The translations under genes and the position numbers were made by a program. The notes beneath the pieces were generated by a model, which was given only the letters and a program-made list of their open reading frames with translations, ran no database searches and was not told where the DNA came from. A DNA stretch of 64,000 bases from Oscillospiraceae bacterium (lineage in GTDB: Bacteria > Bacillota > Clostridia > Oscillospirales > CAG-272), in NCBI GenBank assembly GCA_015063845.1, contig SVTJ01000008.1, positions 1 to 64,000 on the forward strand, written 5' to 3'. Shown here piece after piece: positions 40,856 to 49,368 of the stretch (position 1 is the stretch's first letter; every line of letters starts with the position of its first letter).

Positions 40856-43800
40856 TTATTTAAAGTATATCGTTCGTGCGGTGGCGGAATCGCTTGCCAG
40901 GATGTTTTGTACGTTGAGCGTATTTATAAGATAATCGTTGACCTCATAAGTCGCTCTGCCCTTATAGGTGTGAGTTGTTTCTCCCGTGTCTGTCGTTAAG
41001 ACGTAGGTGTGTCCGTTAAAGATCAAGTCCGATGTCGTCCAGAAAGCGAATTCGGGGTTTATGAGCTTGTAGAGCTCTTTCGTTGAGTTGTTTCGTCTTA
41101 CGTATATACCGCTCTCAACGCTGATAGCGATACCGTGATGCGATACCTGAACGTATTTTGCCTCGAGATATTCGCCGTATCTTGCGCACATCTCATTGCA
41201 TGCCTCGGTAGTGGTGTCACCCAAAACAACAAAATTATTGTTCTGAGAATCATTGCTGACGAGGTCTACCGTAAATACCATTGTCTGAACGTTACCGTTG
41301 CCGTTTTTGTTGTTAGTGCCACAGCCAGCTTCTGACTCTGCCTTTATGGTGTTGGGGAGATAGTCGGATACCGTGTAGAGTATCTCAACAGTAGTGTCAG
41401 CAAATGTGTATTTCTGACCCGAGAGGGGCTTATATACCGGGACGTTTGGATATCTGCTTGCAATGGTGCTTCTGACGCTTGATGTTGTAAATGTCTCAAA
41501 TCTTGTTTGCTCAGCCGTATCGCAAGGGTTGAAAAGGATCTTATTAAGCGTTATTGTTGTGTCCTTGTAGTATGTGTTTGCAAAGCCCTCGAAGGCTCCT
41601 GTGTGGTCGCCGTGACCGTGCGTAAGAATCCAGCCTGCAATAACTATCTTATTGGGGTCTGGCGCGTTAGCCTTCAGAAAATCGTATATATTTTTGACGT
41701 TGGCAGTGGTGTTGTTTCCGCCGTCGATTATCAAAAATCTACCGTCGCTCAAGCGGATGATATATCCCATACCGCCGTCGTACACGTCTACCTTTTCGCC
41801 GTCAATTAATGCGGGATTATCCGTCTTGACAAGAGCTGACAGCTGATGAAGTATAACGTCGTATTTTGTCTGGGACGAAATGGTGTCCACAAAGGGAATA
41901 AGGTCGGTTTTTGCGGTGACTATGCGTAGCTCTTCGGAGTATTCTACCCAATATGCGTGCGCCATCATTCCCGTGGCGCTGTTGTAGTAGGTTTTAAAGA
42001 CGTTGTTGTTTGCTACGTTTTCGGAGCGAAGGGTATATCCCTGCGCCTCGAGATTTTGGCATATTTTGTTGTAGGCGTATTGGGTCACACCCTTATAAAG
42101 CTTCATAGTATGACCGTCGTCCAGGTCGTATTGACCTACGTAGTGTACACCTGCGATGTACTTCGCAAAGTCTTGCGTTTTGTCTATATAAGCGGAATAG
42201 TCGAGCGAGTACTCGTTGTCGTCAAAATTGTTTATAACGAGTGTTATGAACTTATATCCGTCAGGCGCATAGAGAGTGCCGTCGGGCTCCTTTATCGCGT
42301 CGTATGCTTTCTTGACGGGTACGGTAGTGGTTTTGCTTCCGAGAGTTACGATAAAGCCTGCTTCCTCTGCATTTTCATCAATTGCGGCAATCAAGCGAAG
42401 ACTGTACGTTCCGTTAGCATTGCGCGTCATCTTCTCCTGTGTTCCGACAGTCACGACGTCGCCAAGTCCGTTGAAGCAGCTGATGCCTCCTTTAGCCGCC
42501 AAATAGAAGAATTCTGCCTTACTCAGGGAAGTGAAGCGAGTGTCGTTCATACCGAAATGCTCCGAATACATTCCGAAATATGCGTCCTTGCCTCCGTAAG
42601 CGATGACGCAGTAATTGGTGATATCGGTAGCGGGGACCTGCTCTCCGTTTTCATCCGTCTCAACTTCTTTAGACCATATTTTTCCTCCCGTTAGCGGAAC
42701 GTCGGTAAGGACAAAATTGTTTGTAAAAGAGGTTCTTGAATAAGCGTTTGTAGTAGCTCTTGAAACGAAATGGGAGATGAAAACACTTTTCAGATCGGTG
42801 ATCGTTGCGGTGATAGGACCTGCGTTATAGCAGCCGTCAAAGCTTACGTAGCTGTCGTTCATATGTCCAATAAATCCGCCGATGCTCTTTTTTGCCGTTA
42901 TGCTTGTAAGGTTTGCGCAATTTGTGAAGGTGGTACGTGTCGGCTCAGAGCCATCTGTAGGCTCGGGAACTGCGAGAATTCCAATAAATCCTCCGATGTT
43001 TTCGCCGCTGCTTGAGCCGTTTATCACTCCCTTTGATACACAGTCTTCAAAGGTTGTTGCCACTTGTGATTTTCCTATAAATCCGCCTATTCCCTGATTG
43101 AAGGTGGTGGAGCTTATATTTACGTTTGCCGTGCATGAGGAGAACTCATTCGCGGAATAGGAAAGACCGATAAATCCGCCGAGGTTTGACAACGTGCCCG
43201 TCGGAACGAACGTAGCTGTCGCGCTGCACCCCTCATATTTTGCAGGGTTCGGGTCGTATCCGACAAATCCTCCGACGTTTGATGAGGTCGTATTGACAGT
43301 TAAGTTGGTGGAACAGTTTTTAAATGTTATGGAGTGCGTGGCATTTGAAATATATCCTGCAAAACCGCCTGCTTTTGCGCTTGTTGTTATAGTGCCGACG
43401 ACGTGACAGTTTTCAAATAAAACGTCACCTGCCGCCGCTTGCACGCGATAAGCAAAAATACCGGAATTGGCTGTTGTAAAATCGGCTGTTACGTCCGCAA
43501 GCGTAAGATTTTTGATGGTCGTAGTGTTTACAAGGTCGAAAAATCCAAGACAGTTTTTTAATTTGAAATTGCTTATAACGTGACCGCCTCCGTCAAGCTC
43601 GCTCTTAAAGTGGTTTTGCGTCTTTCCGATAGATTCGGTCCATTCATATCCACCGAGGTCAATATCCTCTGTGATGATAAAATACTTTTTAGCGCCTGAT
43701 GCCGAGTTTATATAATCTCTAAAATACAAGAGCTCTTCGGCAGTTGATATCTCCCAAGGCTTACTCTTTGTACCGCTTCCTTTTGCAAAGCCCGAAGCGG

Positions 43801-43900
43801 ATGTCAGAGCGCCTGCCGACGTTATCGGCGCGATCATTAAAGTGCCCGTTATCATAACGAGCGCAATGAAGAATGAAATTGAACGAAGCATCTTTTTCAT
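40856..43900 (-). CDS. Large secreted protein: GLUG-like repeats plus metallo-beta-lactamase-fold hydrolase
   Basis: 1014 residues from ATG 43900 (MKKMLRSISFF), with AAGGA nine bases upstream; earlier in-frame Met codons up to 43987 precede the natural signal peptide. Signal peptide 1-30. Residues about 45-400 are repeats with GGFxGYxxx...FxNC pattern (GGFAGYISN, GGFVGYDPN, GGFIGLSYS, GGFIGKSQV, GGFIGHMND), a beta-helix-type surface array. Residues about 500-620 carry a common Clostridial beta domain. From about 700 there is a metallo-beta-lactamase fold (GYIIRLSDGRFLIIDGG, LTHGHGDHTGAF with the HxHxDH zinc motif near 760, VVLGDTTTE, VSHHGI). Secreted hydrolase of unknown substrate; no sorting motif seen. 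Own promoter at 43938-43966. Confidence 0.82.
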   Translation of the reverse strand: MKKMLRSISFFIALVMITGTLMIAPITSAGALTSASGFAKGSGTKSKPWEISTAEELLYFRDYINSASGAKKYFIITEDIDLGGYEWTESIGKTQNHFKSELDGGGHVISNFKLKNCLGFFDLVNTTTIKNLTLADVTADFTTANSGIFAYRVQAAAGDVLFENCHVVGTITTSAKAGGFAGYISNATHSITFKNCSTNLTVNTTSSNVGGFVGYDPNPAKYEGCSATATFVPTGTLSNLGGFIGLSYSANEFSSCTANVNISSTTFNQGIGGFIGKSQVATTFEDCVSKGVINGSSSGENIGGFIGILAVPEPTDGSEPTRTTFTNCANLTSITAKKSIGGFIGHMNDSYVSFDGCYNAGPITATITDLKSVFISHFVSRATTNAYSRTSFTNNFVLTDVPLTGGKIWSKEVETDENGEQVPATDITNYCVIAYGGKDAYFGMYSEHFGMNDTRFTSLSKAEFFYLAAKGGISCFNGLGDVVTVGTQEKMTRNANGTYSLRLIAAIDENAEEAGFIVTLGSKTTTVPVKKAYDAIKEPDGTLYAPDGYKFITLVINNFDDNEYSLDYSAYIDKTQDFAKYIAGVHYVGQYDLDDGHTMKLYKGVTQYAYNKICQNLEAQGYTLRSENVANNNVFKTYYNSATGMMAHAYWVEYSEELRIVTAKTDLIPFVDTISSQTKYDVILHQLSALVKTDNPALIDGEKVDVYDGGMGYIIRLSDGRFLIIDGGNNTTANVKNIYDFLKANAPDPNKIVIAGWILTHGHGDHTGAFEGFANTYYKDTTITLNKILFNPCDTAEQTRFETFTTSSVRSTIASRYPNVPVYKPLSGQKYTFADTTVEILYTVSDYLPNTIKAESEAGCGTNNKNGNGNVQTMVFTVDLVSNDSQNNNFVVLGDTTTEACNEMCARYGEYLEAKYVQVSHHGIAISVESGIYVRRNNSTKELYKLINPEFAFWTTSDLIFNGHTYVLTTDTGETTHTYKGRATYEVNDYLINTLNVQNILASDSATARTIYFK

Positions 43901-43937
43901 AAGCAACATCCTTGCAACAAAAAATAATATTAAGAAG

Positions 43938-43966
43938 ATTATACCATAGGTAATACTTGATGTCAA
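43938..43966 (-). promoter_or_regulatory. Consensus sigma-A promoter for the secreted hydrolase
   Basis: On the minus strand TTGACA (43961-43966), 17 bp, TATAAT (43938-43943). Confidence 0.85.
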
Positions 43967-44018
43967 TGCTTTTTTGCTTGCGAACACCGATGAAAAGCTT
44001 TTTGTTTATCCTTTGTCG

Positions 44019-44048
44019 TTGACAAAAAGCGTGCGCTCGTGGTATAAT
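44019..44048 (+). promoter_or_regulatory. Sigma-A promoter for miaA
   Basis: TTGACA (44019-44024), 18 bp, TATAAT (44043-44048), divergent from the promoter of the secreted hydrolase. Confidence 0.8.
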
Positions 44049-44096
44049 ATTTTATATGTGATATATAAATAAATTTTAACTTGGTAAAGGGTTTTT

Positions 44097-45047
44097 ATGG
44101 CTGATAAAATCAAAATATTTGCCGTGGTCGGACCGACTGCGAGCGGCAAAAGCGCGCTTGCTTTGAGGTTTGCCGAGCGTTATGGCGGAGAGCTTATCTC
44201 CTGCGACTCTATGCAGGTATACCGCCGTATGGATATCGGCACAGCGAAGCCAACGGCAAAGGAGCAGGCAACTGTAAAACATCATATGATAGACATCGTC
44301 GAGCCGACTGAGAGCTTTTCTTGCGCAGATTATGTGTCTCTTGCCGATAGAGCAATAAGAGACGTGCACGCAAGAGGCAAGCTGCCTATCGTGTGCGGCG
44401 GCACGGGGCTTTATCTGGACGCGCTTATAAGAGGTCAGGACTTTACGCCCGCGATAGCGGACGACACGCTGAGAGCGGAGCTTTTGGAGTTTGCCCGAGT
44501 GCGCGGAGCGCAGGCGCTGCACGACGAGCTTTTGCGTGTTGATCCGCAAAGCGCCGAGGCGATACACCCGAACAACGTAAAGAGAGTAGCGAGAGCGCTC
44601 GAGATATATAGACTTTCGGGAGTGACAAAGACCGAGATAGACAGACGCTCACAAATAGGCGAGCCGCGTTTTGACGCACGTGTGATGGGGCTTCATTATT
44701 CGGATAGGGAAGAGCTTTACCGACGTATCGACACAAGGGTCGACCAAATGCTTTCCGATGGACTTGAGGCGGAGACGAGAGCGTTGCGCGACGAGGGAGT
44801 GTTTGAGAAAAACACAACGGCAGCTCAGGCGATAGGATATAAGGAGCTGCTTGGATATATCGAGGGTAGAGATACCCTGGATAGAGCCGTGGAAACACTC
44901 AAAATGGCTACGAGACGCTACGCAAAAAGACAGGTGACGTGGTTCTCGGGTAAGGATTACGTTACAAACGTGGACGTTTGCTCAAAGGACGGCAAAAAAA
45001 CTTTTGAAGAGATTGTAAATATTGCGTCGGAGCTCTTTTTTAATTAA
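44097..45047 (+). CDS. miaA: tRNA dimethylallyltransferase
   Basis: 316 residues. Adds dimethylallyl to A37 of tRNAs reading UNN codons. P-loop GPTASGKSALA (10-20), SCDSMQVYRRMDIGTAKP (substrate binding Asp), HHMIDIVEPTESFSCADY, GGTGLYLDALIRG, and QAIGYKELLGYIEG followed by RRYAKRQVTWF are canonical. AAAGGG precedes ATG 44097. Two tRNA-modification genes (queA, miaA) flank the secreted hydrolase on the opposite strand. Confidence 0.95.
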   Translation: MADKIKIFAVVGPTASGKSALALRFAERYGGELISCDSMQVYRRMDIGTAKPTAKEQATVKHHMIDIVEPTESFSCADYVSLADRAIRDVHARGKLPIVCGGTGLYLDALIRGQDFTPAIADDTLRAELLEFARVRGAQALHDELLRVDPQSAEAIHPNNVKRVARALEIYRLSGVTKTEIDRRSQIGEPRFDARVMGLHYSDREELYRRIDTRVDQMLSDGLEAETRALRDEGVFEKNTTAAQAIGYKELLGYIEGRDTLDRAVETLKMATRRYAKRQVTWFSGKDYVTNVDVCSKDGKKTFEEIVNIASELFFN

Positions 45048-45135
45048 AGGATTTATGGTACAATATATATAGTATGAATATATACGGTATTATCTATATG
45101 TAGTTGTCGAGGGATAGCAAAAAAAGGAGAGGTTT

Positions 45136-46371
45136 ATGATAAAAAGCTCGAAAAGCGGAGGAACGATGCAGCGCATAGCCGCGCTTTTGCTCGGTATAGC
45201 CGCGCTTGTTTATGCCATATATCATATTGCCAGCCTCTTCGGTGAGGAGATCACCACGGTAGCCTCGGGAATTACGAGCGAGACTACCGTCGTAGACACT
45301 ACGGGGTACGTGTTCAGAGACGAAAAGCTTTTGTATTCAAGCAACAGCGGCGTTGCAAACTATACCGTGAGTGACGGCGCTCGCGTTTCCAAGGGAGACG
45401 AGATAGCGGCGGTGCACGAGAGCGGAGCATCGACCTCAAAGACCTTGCTCAGAGTTTTGGACAGCAAAATTTCAGTGCTTCAGAGGAGTACCGAGGCAGA
45501 CCTTACTCTCGCGGATCTACCCGAGGTCAATGAAGAGATATCCGATTCGTATTACGCTCTCACAAAGATGCTTGCGGACGGCGATACGGGAAGTATAGCA
45601 AAGCAGGCGGACAAGCTTCTTTTGTCTATGAATAAGCACAGTCTGCTGACAGATGAGGACTCGCCCGTGGACGATACGCTCAGCGTTTTGACAAAACATC
45701 GAGACGATATTCTCAGAAATGGCGGAGAGGTCATAGTCGAGACCACTGATGAGAGCGGATATTTTTATTCGTATACCGATGGATACGAGGAGTATTTCAA
45801 TGTTTTGGCGGCAGACGGGATAACCGAGAAGAGCTATTATGAGCTTATCTCTATGGAAGCGCCGCAGATTGCGGGAAACGTGTACGGAAAGCTCAGCGAC
45901 AGCTCGGAATGGAGATTTGTCGTCAACGTATCCGCGCTCGAAAAGAATTATTTCAAGGTGGGGGAGAGCTATGAGCTCAAATTCACCGAGAACGGAAACA
46001 CGGTCATACCTATGACGCTCCAGTCGGAGGTCGTGGATAAGCAGGGAGGCGGAAAGATACTCGTATTTTTCGCAAACCGACTGCCCGAGGGCTTTGTGTT
46101 TAACAGATGTCAGTCGGTAAGCATCGAGGTAAGCTCGATAAGCGGAATATACGTGCCGAGAAGCGCAGTACATACGAGTGGCGGAAATTATAACGTATAC
46201 ATTCTCAAGGGAAGCGTCGTGTCATACAGACGCATTGAGATAATATACGAGGGAAGAGACTATTATCTTGTGTCCGAAACTCCAAGCGACAATTCGGCGG
46301 AATATCTTGGAACAAATGAGCTGATAATAGTCAATGGAAGCAATCTTTTTGACGGAAGGATATTGGATTAG
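45136..46371 (+). CDS. HlyD-like membrane protein of the ylm division cluster
   Basis: 411 residues with one N-terminal transmembrane helix (about 11-33). The outside part has a lipoyl-like half-motif (YTVSDGARVSKGDEIAAVHE, about 74-93), a helical hairpin (95-200) and a second beta region where GIYVPRSAVHTSGG (about 336-349) is the usual barrel sandwich end of HlyD adaptors. No ABC exporter gene is adjacent; in Clostridia this gene regularly precedes yggS-sepF-yggT, so a division or cell-wall role is more likely than drug export (inference). AAAAAGGAGAGG precedes ATG 45136. Confidence 0.75.
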   Translation: MIKSSKSGGTMQRIAALLLGIAALVYAIYHIASLFGEEITTVASGITSETTVVDTTGYVFRDEKLLYSSNSGVANYTVSDGARVSKGDEIAAVHESGASTSKTLLRVLDSKISVLQRSTEADLTLADLPEVNEEISDSYYALTKMLADGDTGSIAKQADKLLLSMNKHSLLTDEDSPVDDTLSVLTKHRDDILRNGGEVIVETTDESGYFYSYTDGYEEYFNVLAADGITEKSYYELISMEAPQIAGNVYGKLSDSSEWRFVVNVSALEKNYFKVGESYELKFTENGNTVIPMTLQSEVVDKQGGGKILVFFANRLPEGFVFNRCQSVSIEVSSISGIYVPRSAVHTSGGNYNVYILKGSVVSYRRIEIIYEGRDYYLVSETPSDNSAEYLGTNELIIVNGSNLFDGRILD

Positions 46372-46373
46372 CT

Positions 46374-47066
46374 ATGGATTACGGATATCTTGACAGAAAC
46401 GTAGCGCAGGTGAGAGAGAGAATAAAGGCGGCGGAAGCATCCGTCGGCAGAAGCACTCCCGTCACTATGGTGGCTGCGGTCAAATATGCCGATATAGGCG
46501 AGATAAATTATTTACATGACGTGCTGGGTGTCAACGATATCGGCGAGAACCGCGTTCAGCAGCTGCTCGAGCATTACGAGGGCTTGAACGATAAGAATAT
46601 CAATCTTCACTTCATTGGCACGCTTCAGACCAACAAGGTAAAATACATCGCGGATAAAGTGTGTATGATACATTCGGTGGACAGCGTAAAGCTTGCGAAG
46701 GAGATAGACAAGCAAGCGAAAAAGTGCGGCAGAGTAATGGATATCCTCGTTGAGATAAACAGCGGAGAGGAAGAGAGCAAGAGCGGAGTTTTGCCGAGTG
46801 AGGCGGAGGCTCTTTGTATGGAAATATCGGTGCTTGAAAATATCAGGCTGCGCGGATTTATGACTATGGCGCCAAGATGCGACAAAAAGCAAGATTATTT
46901 GAATTTTTTTGGACAAACTTATGCCCAAGTGCTTGACATTTGGACAAAAAAATTGCATAATATAGATGTACCCATTATTTCTATGGGAATGAGCGAAAGC
47001 TTTGAGGAGGCGATAGCCTCAGGTGCCGATACGGTAAGGATCGGCAGATGCCTTTTTGTAAAGTAA
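46374..47066 (+). CDS. yggS: YggS family pyridoxal 5'-phosphate homeostasis protein
   Basis: 230 residues, usual length (PLPBP/PROSC/YlmE). Cytoplasmic single-domain alanine-racemase-fold protein that binds PLP; PLP lysine in VAAVKYADIGEI (about 34). HFIGTLQTNKVKYI, ILVEINSGEEESKSGV, LRGFMTMAPRC and ISMGMSESFEEAI are diagnostic blocks. ATG 46374 begins two bases after the HlyD-like gene, so translation is coupled. Confidence 0.94.
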   Translation: MDYGYLDRNVAQVRERIKAAEASVGRSTPVTMVAAVKYADIGEINYLHDVLGVNDIGENRVQQLLEHYEGLNDKNINLHFIGTLQTNKVKYIADKVCMIHSVDSVKLAKEIDKQAKKCGRVMDILVEINSGEEESKSGVLPSEAEALCMEISVLENIRLRGFMTMAPRCDKKQDYLNFFGQTYAQVLDIWTKKLHNIDVPIISMGMSESFEEAIASGADTVRIGRCLFVK

Positions 47067-47101
47067 AAATTAAAAATACATATAATTTTTGGAGGATAAT
47101 T

Positions 47102-47539
47102 ATGGGACTGTTGAAATTTACCAGAAAGCAGAATGACAACTACGGAGATTTTACGGGTGACGATGAGTACTACGGCGGCGGATTTGACGGCGTAGACGCA
47201 GACGACGCGAACGAGGGTGCTTTTGAGGAAGAAGTTGCCGCTCCCGCACCTGCAGATGCAGCTGCATTTGCTCCCGCTACTGTAGCTCTTAAGATAGTTA
47301 ACCCCAAGGGCTATGAGGAGGCTGCTGAGATCGCAGACTTCCTTATGAACGGAAACACCGTTCTTCTCAACATAGAGGGAATGGCACGCGAGAACGCTAT
47401 TCGCCTTCTCGACTATCTTGCAGGCGCAACTCACGCTGTTGGCGGACTTATGACAAAGGTTGGCAGAACAACTATCGTCGTAGCTCCCAAGAACGTTGAC
47501 GTAAGCAGCATAGAAGCAATGGTAGGCGGAGCTAACTGA
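47102..47539 (+). CDS. sepF: Cell division protein SepF
   Basis: 145 residues. Tethers FtsZ to the membrane through its N-terminal helix. MGLLKFTRKQ starts the protein (amphipathic helix), then an acidic linker (20-60, very Asp/Glu/Ala rich), then the SepF domain: LKIVNPKGYEEAAEIADFL, GNTVLLNIEGM, AIRLLDYLAGATHAVGGLMTKVGRTTIVVAPKNV. ATG 47102 has TGGAGG before it; the frame opens earlier at 47048 inside yggS without a site. Confidence 0.93.
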   Translation: MGLLKFTRKQNDNYGDFTGDDEYYGGGFDGVDADDANEGAFEEEVAAPAPADAAAFAPATVALKIVNPKGYEEAAEIADFLMNGNTVLLNIEGMARENAIRLLDYLAGATHAVGGLMTKVGRTTIVVAPKNVDVSSIEAMVGGAN

Positions 47540-47555
47540 GCTCTGTGAACAATAA

Positions 47556-47587
47556 CCGTTCGTGCCCGTGACGGCGGGCACGAACGG
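47556..47587 (+). other. Stem-loop after sepF without T-run
   Basis: CCGTTCGTGCCCG (47556-47568) pairs perfectly with CGGGCACGAACGG (47575-47587). The following AGAAACTCTTTAA is not a terminator tail, so an RNA-processing or stability element is more likely. Confidence 0.6.
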
Positions 47588-47599
47588 AGAAACTCTTTA

Positions 47600-47680
47600 A
47601 TTCCGACTGCGCCGTATTGCGCCTCGGGGCACTTTTTTGCGCCCATGCGAGGAGAGAGTGCGGAACGTCGGAATATTTTT
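47600..47680 (+). promoter_or_regulatory. Compact structured leader upstream of yggT
   Basis: An outer stem ATTCCGAC (47600-47607)/GTCGGAAT (47667-47674) encloses nested stems CCTCG/CGAGG and GGGC/GCCC, and is followed by ATTTTT, then GAGAGGAGGG and the yggT start at 47698. It looks like a terminator or attenuator placed inside the division operon. Confidence 0.5.
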
Positions 47681-47697
47681 ATGAGAGGAGGGTAGTG

Positions 47698-47970
47698 ATG
47701 GATATTATAATTTTCGTTGTGAAGCACACAGTAATTGTTTTGCTGTCGGTAGTGGAGATAGCGATGCTGGTCAGAGCCGTGCTTTCGTGGTTTCCTATTG
47801 ACGGTAACAAATTTACCGAGCTTTTGTTTGCGATAACCGAGCCATTTATACACCCGATAAGAGTACTGTTTATAAAAATGAATTGGTTTCAGGGCTTACC
47901 GATAGACATTTCCTTCCTCGTAGCATACATTCTCATTTCTGTCGTTTTGACCGTATTGCCGATGATATGA
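47698..47970 (+). CDS. yggT: YggT family membrane protein
   Basis: 90 residues, two hydrophobic segments (about 6-28 and 66-88) separated by the conserved loop MLVRAVLSWFPID...TEPFIHPIRVLF. Known as YlmG in Gram-positives; needed for normal division or nucleoid and plastid structure in relatives. ATG 47698 follows GAGAGGAGGGTAGTG; the longer frame from 47617 crosses the hairpin region and has no site. Stop overlaps the start of ylmH (ATGA). Confidence 0.93.
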   Translation: MDIIIFVVKHTVIVLLSVVEIAMLVRAVLSWFPIDGNKFTELLFAITEPFIHPIRVLFIKMNWFQGLPIDISFLVAYILISVVLTVLPMI

Positions 47971-48755
47971 GTGGCGGCATAGAGCTTGATGCGCTTTATG
48001 CGCGACTTGACGACCTTTGTGAAAGAGCTGACAGAGGAGAGCTTGGTATCAGTGATTTTTTGTCTCCTGCCGAGCTTCACTATGCGAAAAAGCACTTGAG
48101 TGTAACAAAGCGAGCGTACATCTGCTTTGGCGGATACGCGGACGCAGAGAGACAGCGGATTTATTTACTTCCCGAATATCTTGAGGAAGCGCGGGATGTG
48201 AGCGTGCTTTTGGAGTACGGTCATTCCTGCGAGGTGTGTACGCTGGAGCTTGTCACCGACGGATACAGGAAGCTTACTCATCGCGACTATCTCGGCTCGC
48301 TACTCGGAATGGGTATCGAAAGAGCGGTGGTCGGCGATATACTCGTGTGCGGTGATGAGGGAGAAAGCGCTGTGGTGTTTTGTGACCAAAGGATAAGCGC
48401 GTATATCTGCGAGCAGCTTGCAAGGATAGCAAACGAAAAGGTGAGGGTGCGTAGAATAGAGCTTGATGCGGTCGAAGTGCCCGAGCGGAGATTTGCGCAG
48501 ATATGCGACACTGTAGCCTCTCCAAGGCTTGACTGTATAGTGGCGGCGGTTTGCTCGATGTCGAGAGAAAAGGCAAGAGAGGCTGTCGAGAGCGGAATTG
48601 TCGAGCTTGATTTTGAGCGTGAGGAGAGGGCTGACAGAACGGTCAGCGCACCTTGTATTTTGTCGGTTCGCGGAAAAGGAAGATTTAATATAGATTCCGT
48701 TGGAGAAAAGACCAAGAAGGGAAGATACAGACTTTTGGCGCACAAGTATCTTTAA
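47967..48755 (+). CDS. ylmH: YlmH family RNA-binding S4-domain protein
   Basis: 262 residues from ATG 47967, which overlaps the yggT stop by four bases. N-terminal photosystem-II S4-like domain (FLSPAELHYAKKHL, RAYICFGGYADAERQRIYLLPEYL, THRDYLGSLLGMGIERAVVGDILV), then a C-terminal S4 RNA-binding domain (PRLDCIVAAVCSMSREKAREAVESGIVELD, RGKGRFNIDS). In relatives YlmH rescues stalled ribosomes or binds ribosomes; here only the family is certain. Confidence 0.92.
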   Translation: MSGGIELDALYARLDDLCERADRGELGISDFLSPAELHYAKKHLSVTKRAYICFGGYADAERQRIYLLPEYLEEARDVSVLLEYGHSCEVCTLELVTDGYRKLTHRDYLGSLLGMGIERAVVGDILVCGDEGESAVVFCDQRISAYICEQLARIANEKVRVRRIELDAVEVPERRFAQICDTVASPRLDCIVAAVCSMSREKAREAVESGIVELDFEREERADRTVSAPCILSVRGKGRFNIDSVGEKTKKGRYRLLAHKYL

Positions 48756-48778
48756 ACTGATAAGAATGGAGAAAAGCT

Positions 48779-49348
48779 TTGATTAGTTGGATTATCGTTA
48801 TGGCGGCGCTGGTCATTATGGACCAGGTGTCAAAGCTCTTTGCGGTATATCTGCTTGCCCCTGTGGGGTCGGTAGACGTTATACCCTCAGTGCTCCGCTT
48901 TACTTACGTTGAAAACAGAGGTGCGGCGTTCGGTATGCTTGCCGACAACAGATGGGTGTTTCTTGTGATATCCACCGTTGCCATCGTCGCAATGTTGATA
49001 TATTTGTGGAAATTTCGTCCCGACAGCAAGCTTGCGTGTCTTGCGATGTCTATGATAATCGCGGGCGGCGTCGGAAATATGATAGATCGCATAAGACTTG
49101 GTTACGTTGTTGATTTTATAGACTTCTGCGCGCTTGGCGAGCTTTGGCAGTGGGTATTTAATATTGCCGATGCCTGCGTATGCGTTGGCGGAGGAATACT
49201 TGTAGTGTGGCTGCTTATCTCGACCGTAAAGGAATATAAATCTGAAAGAGCGGCAAAGGTTGCTGCGGCAGGCGGCGAGAGCGAGACCATGCCCGAAAAA
49301 AGCGGGGACGAACAGACAAAGCCCAAAGATACGGATAAAGAAGATTAA
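48779..49348 (+). CDS. lspA: Lipoprotein signal peptidase (signal peptidase II)
   Basis: 189 residues from a TTG start at 48779 with GGAG eight bases upstream; ATG 48800 is possible but would cut into TM1. Cleaves prolipoproteins after lipidation. Four hydrophobic helices; the two catalytic Asp lie in GVGNMIDRIRLGYVVDFIDF and in FNIADACVCVGGG. VENRGAAFGML is the third signature block. An unusual hydrophilic tail of about 40 residues (KSERAAKVAAAGGESET and on, rich in Glu/Asp/Lys) extends beyond the last helix. Confidence 0.93.
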   Translation: MISWIIVMAALVIMDQVSKLFAVYLLAPVGSVDVIPSVLRFTYVENRGAAFGMLADNRWVFLVISTVAIVAMLIYLWKFRPDSKLACLAMSMIIAGGVGNMIDRIRLGYVVDFIDFCALGELWQWVFNIADACVCVGGGILVVWLLISTVKEYKSERAAKVAAAGGESETMPEKSGDEQTKPKDTDKED

Positions 49349-49368
49349 GCATTTGGAGGTGATGATAG

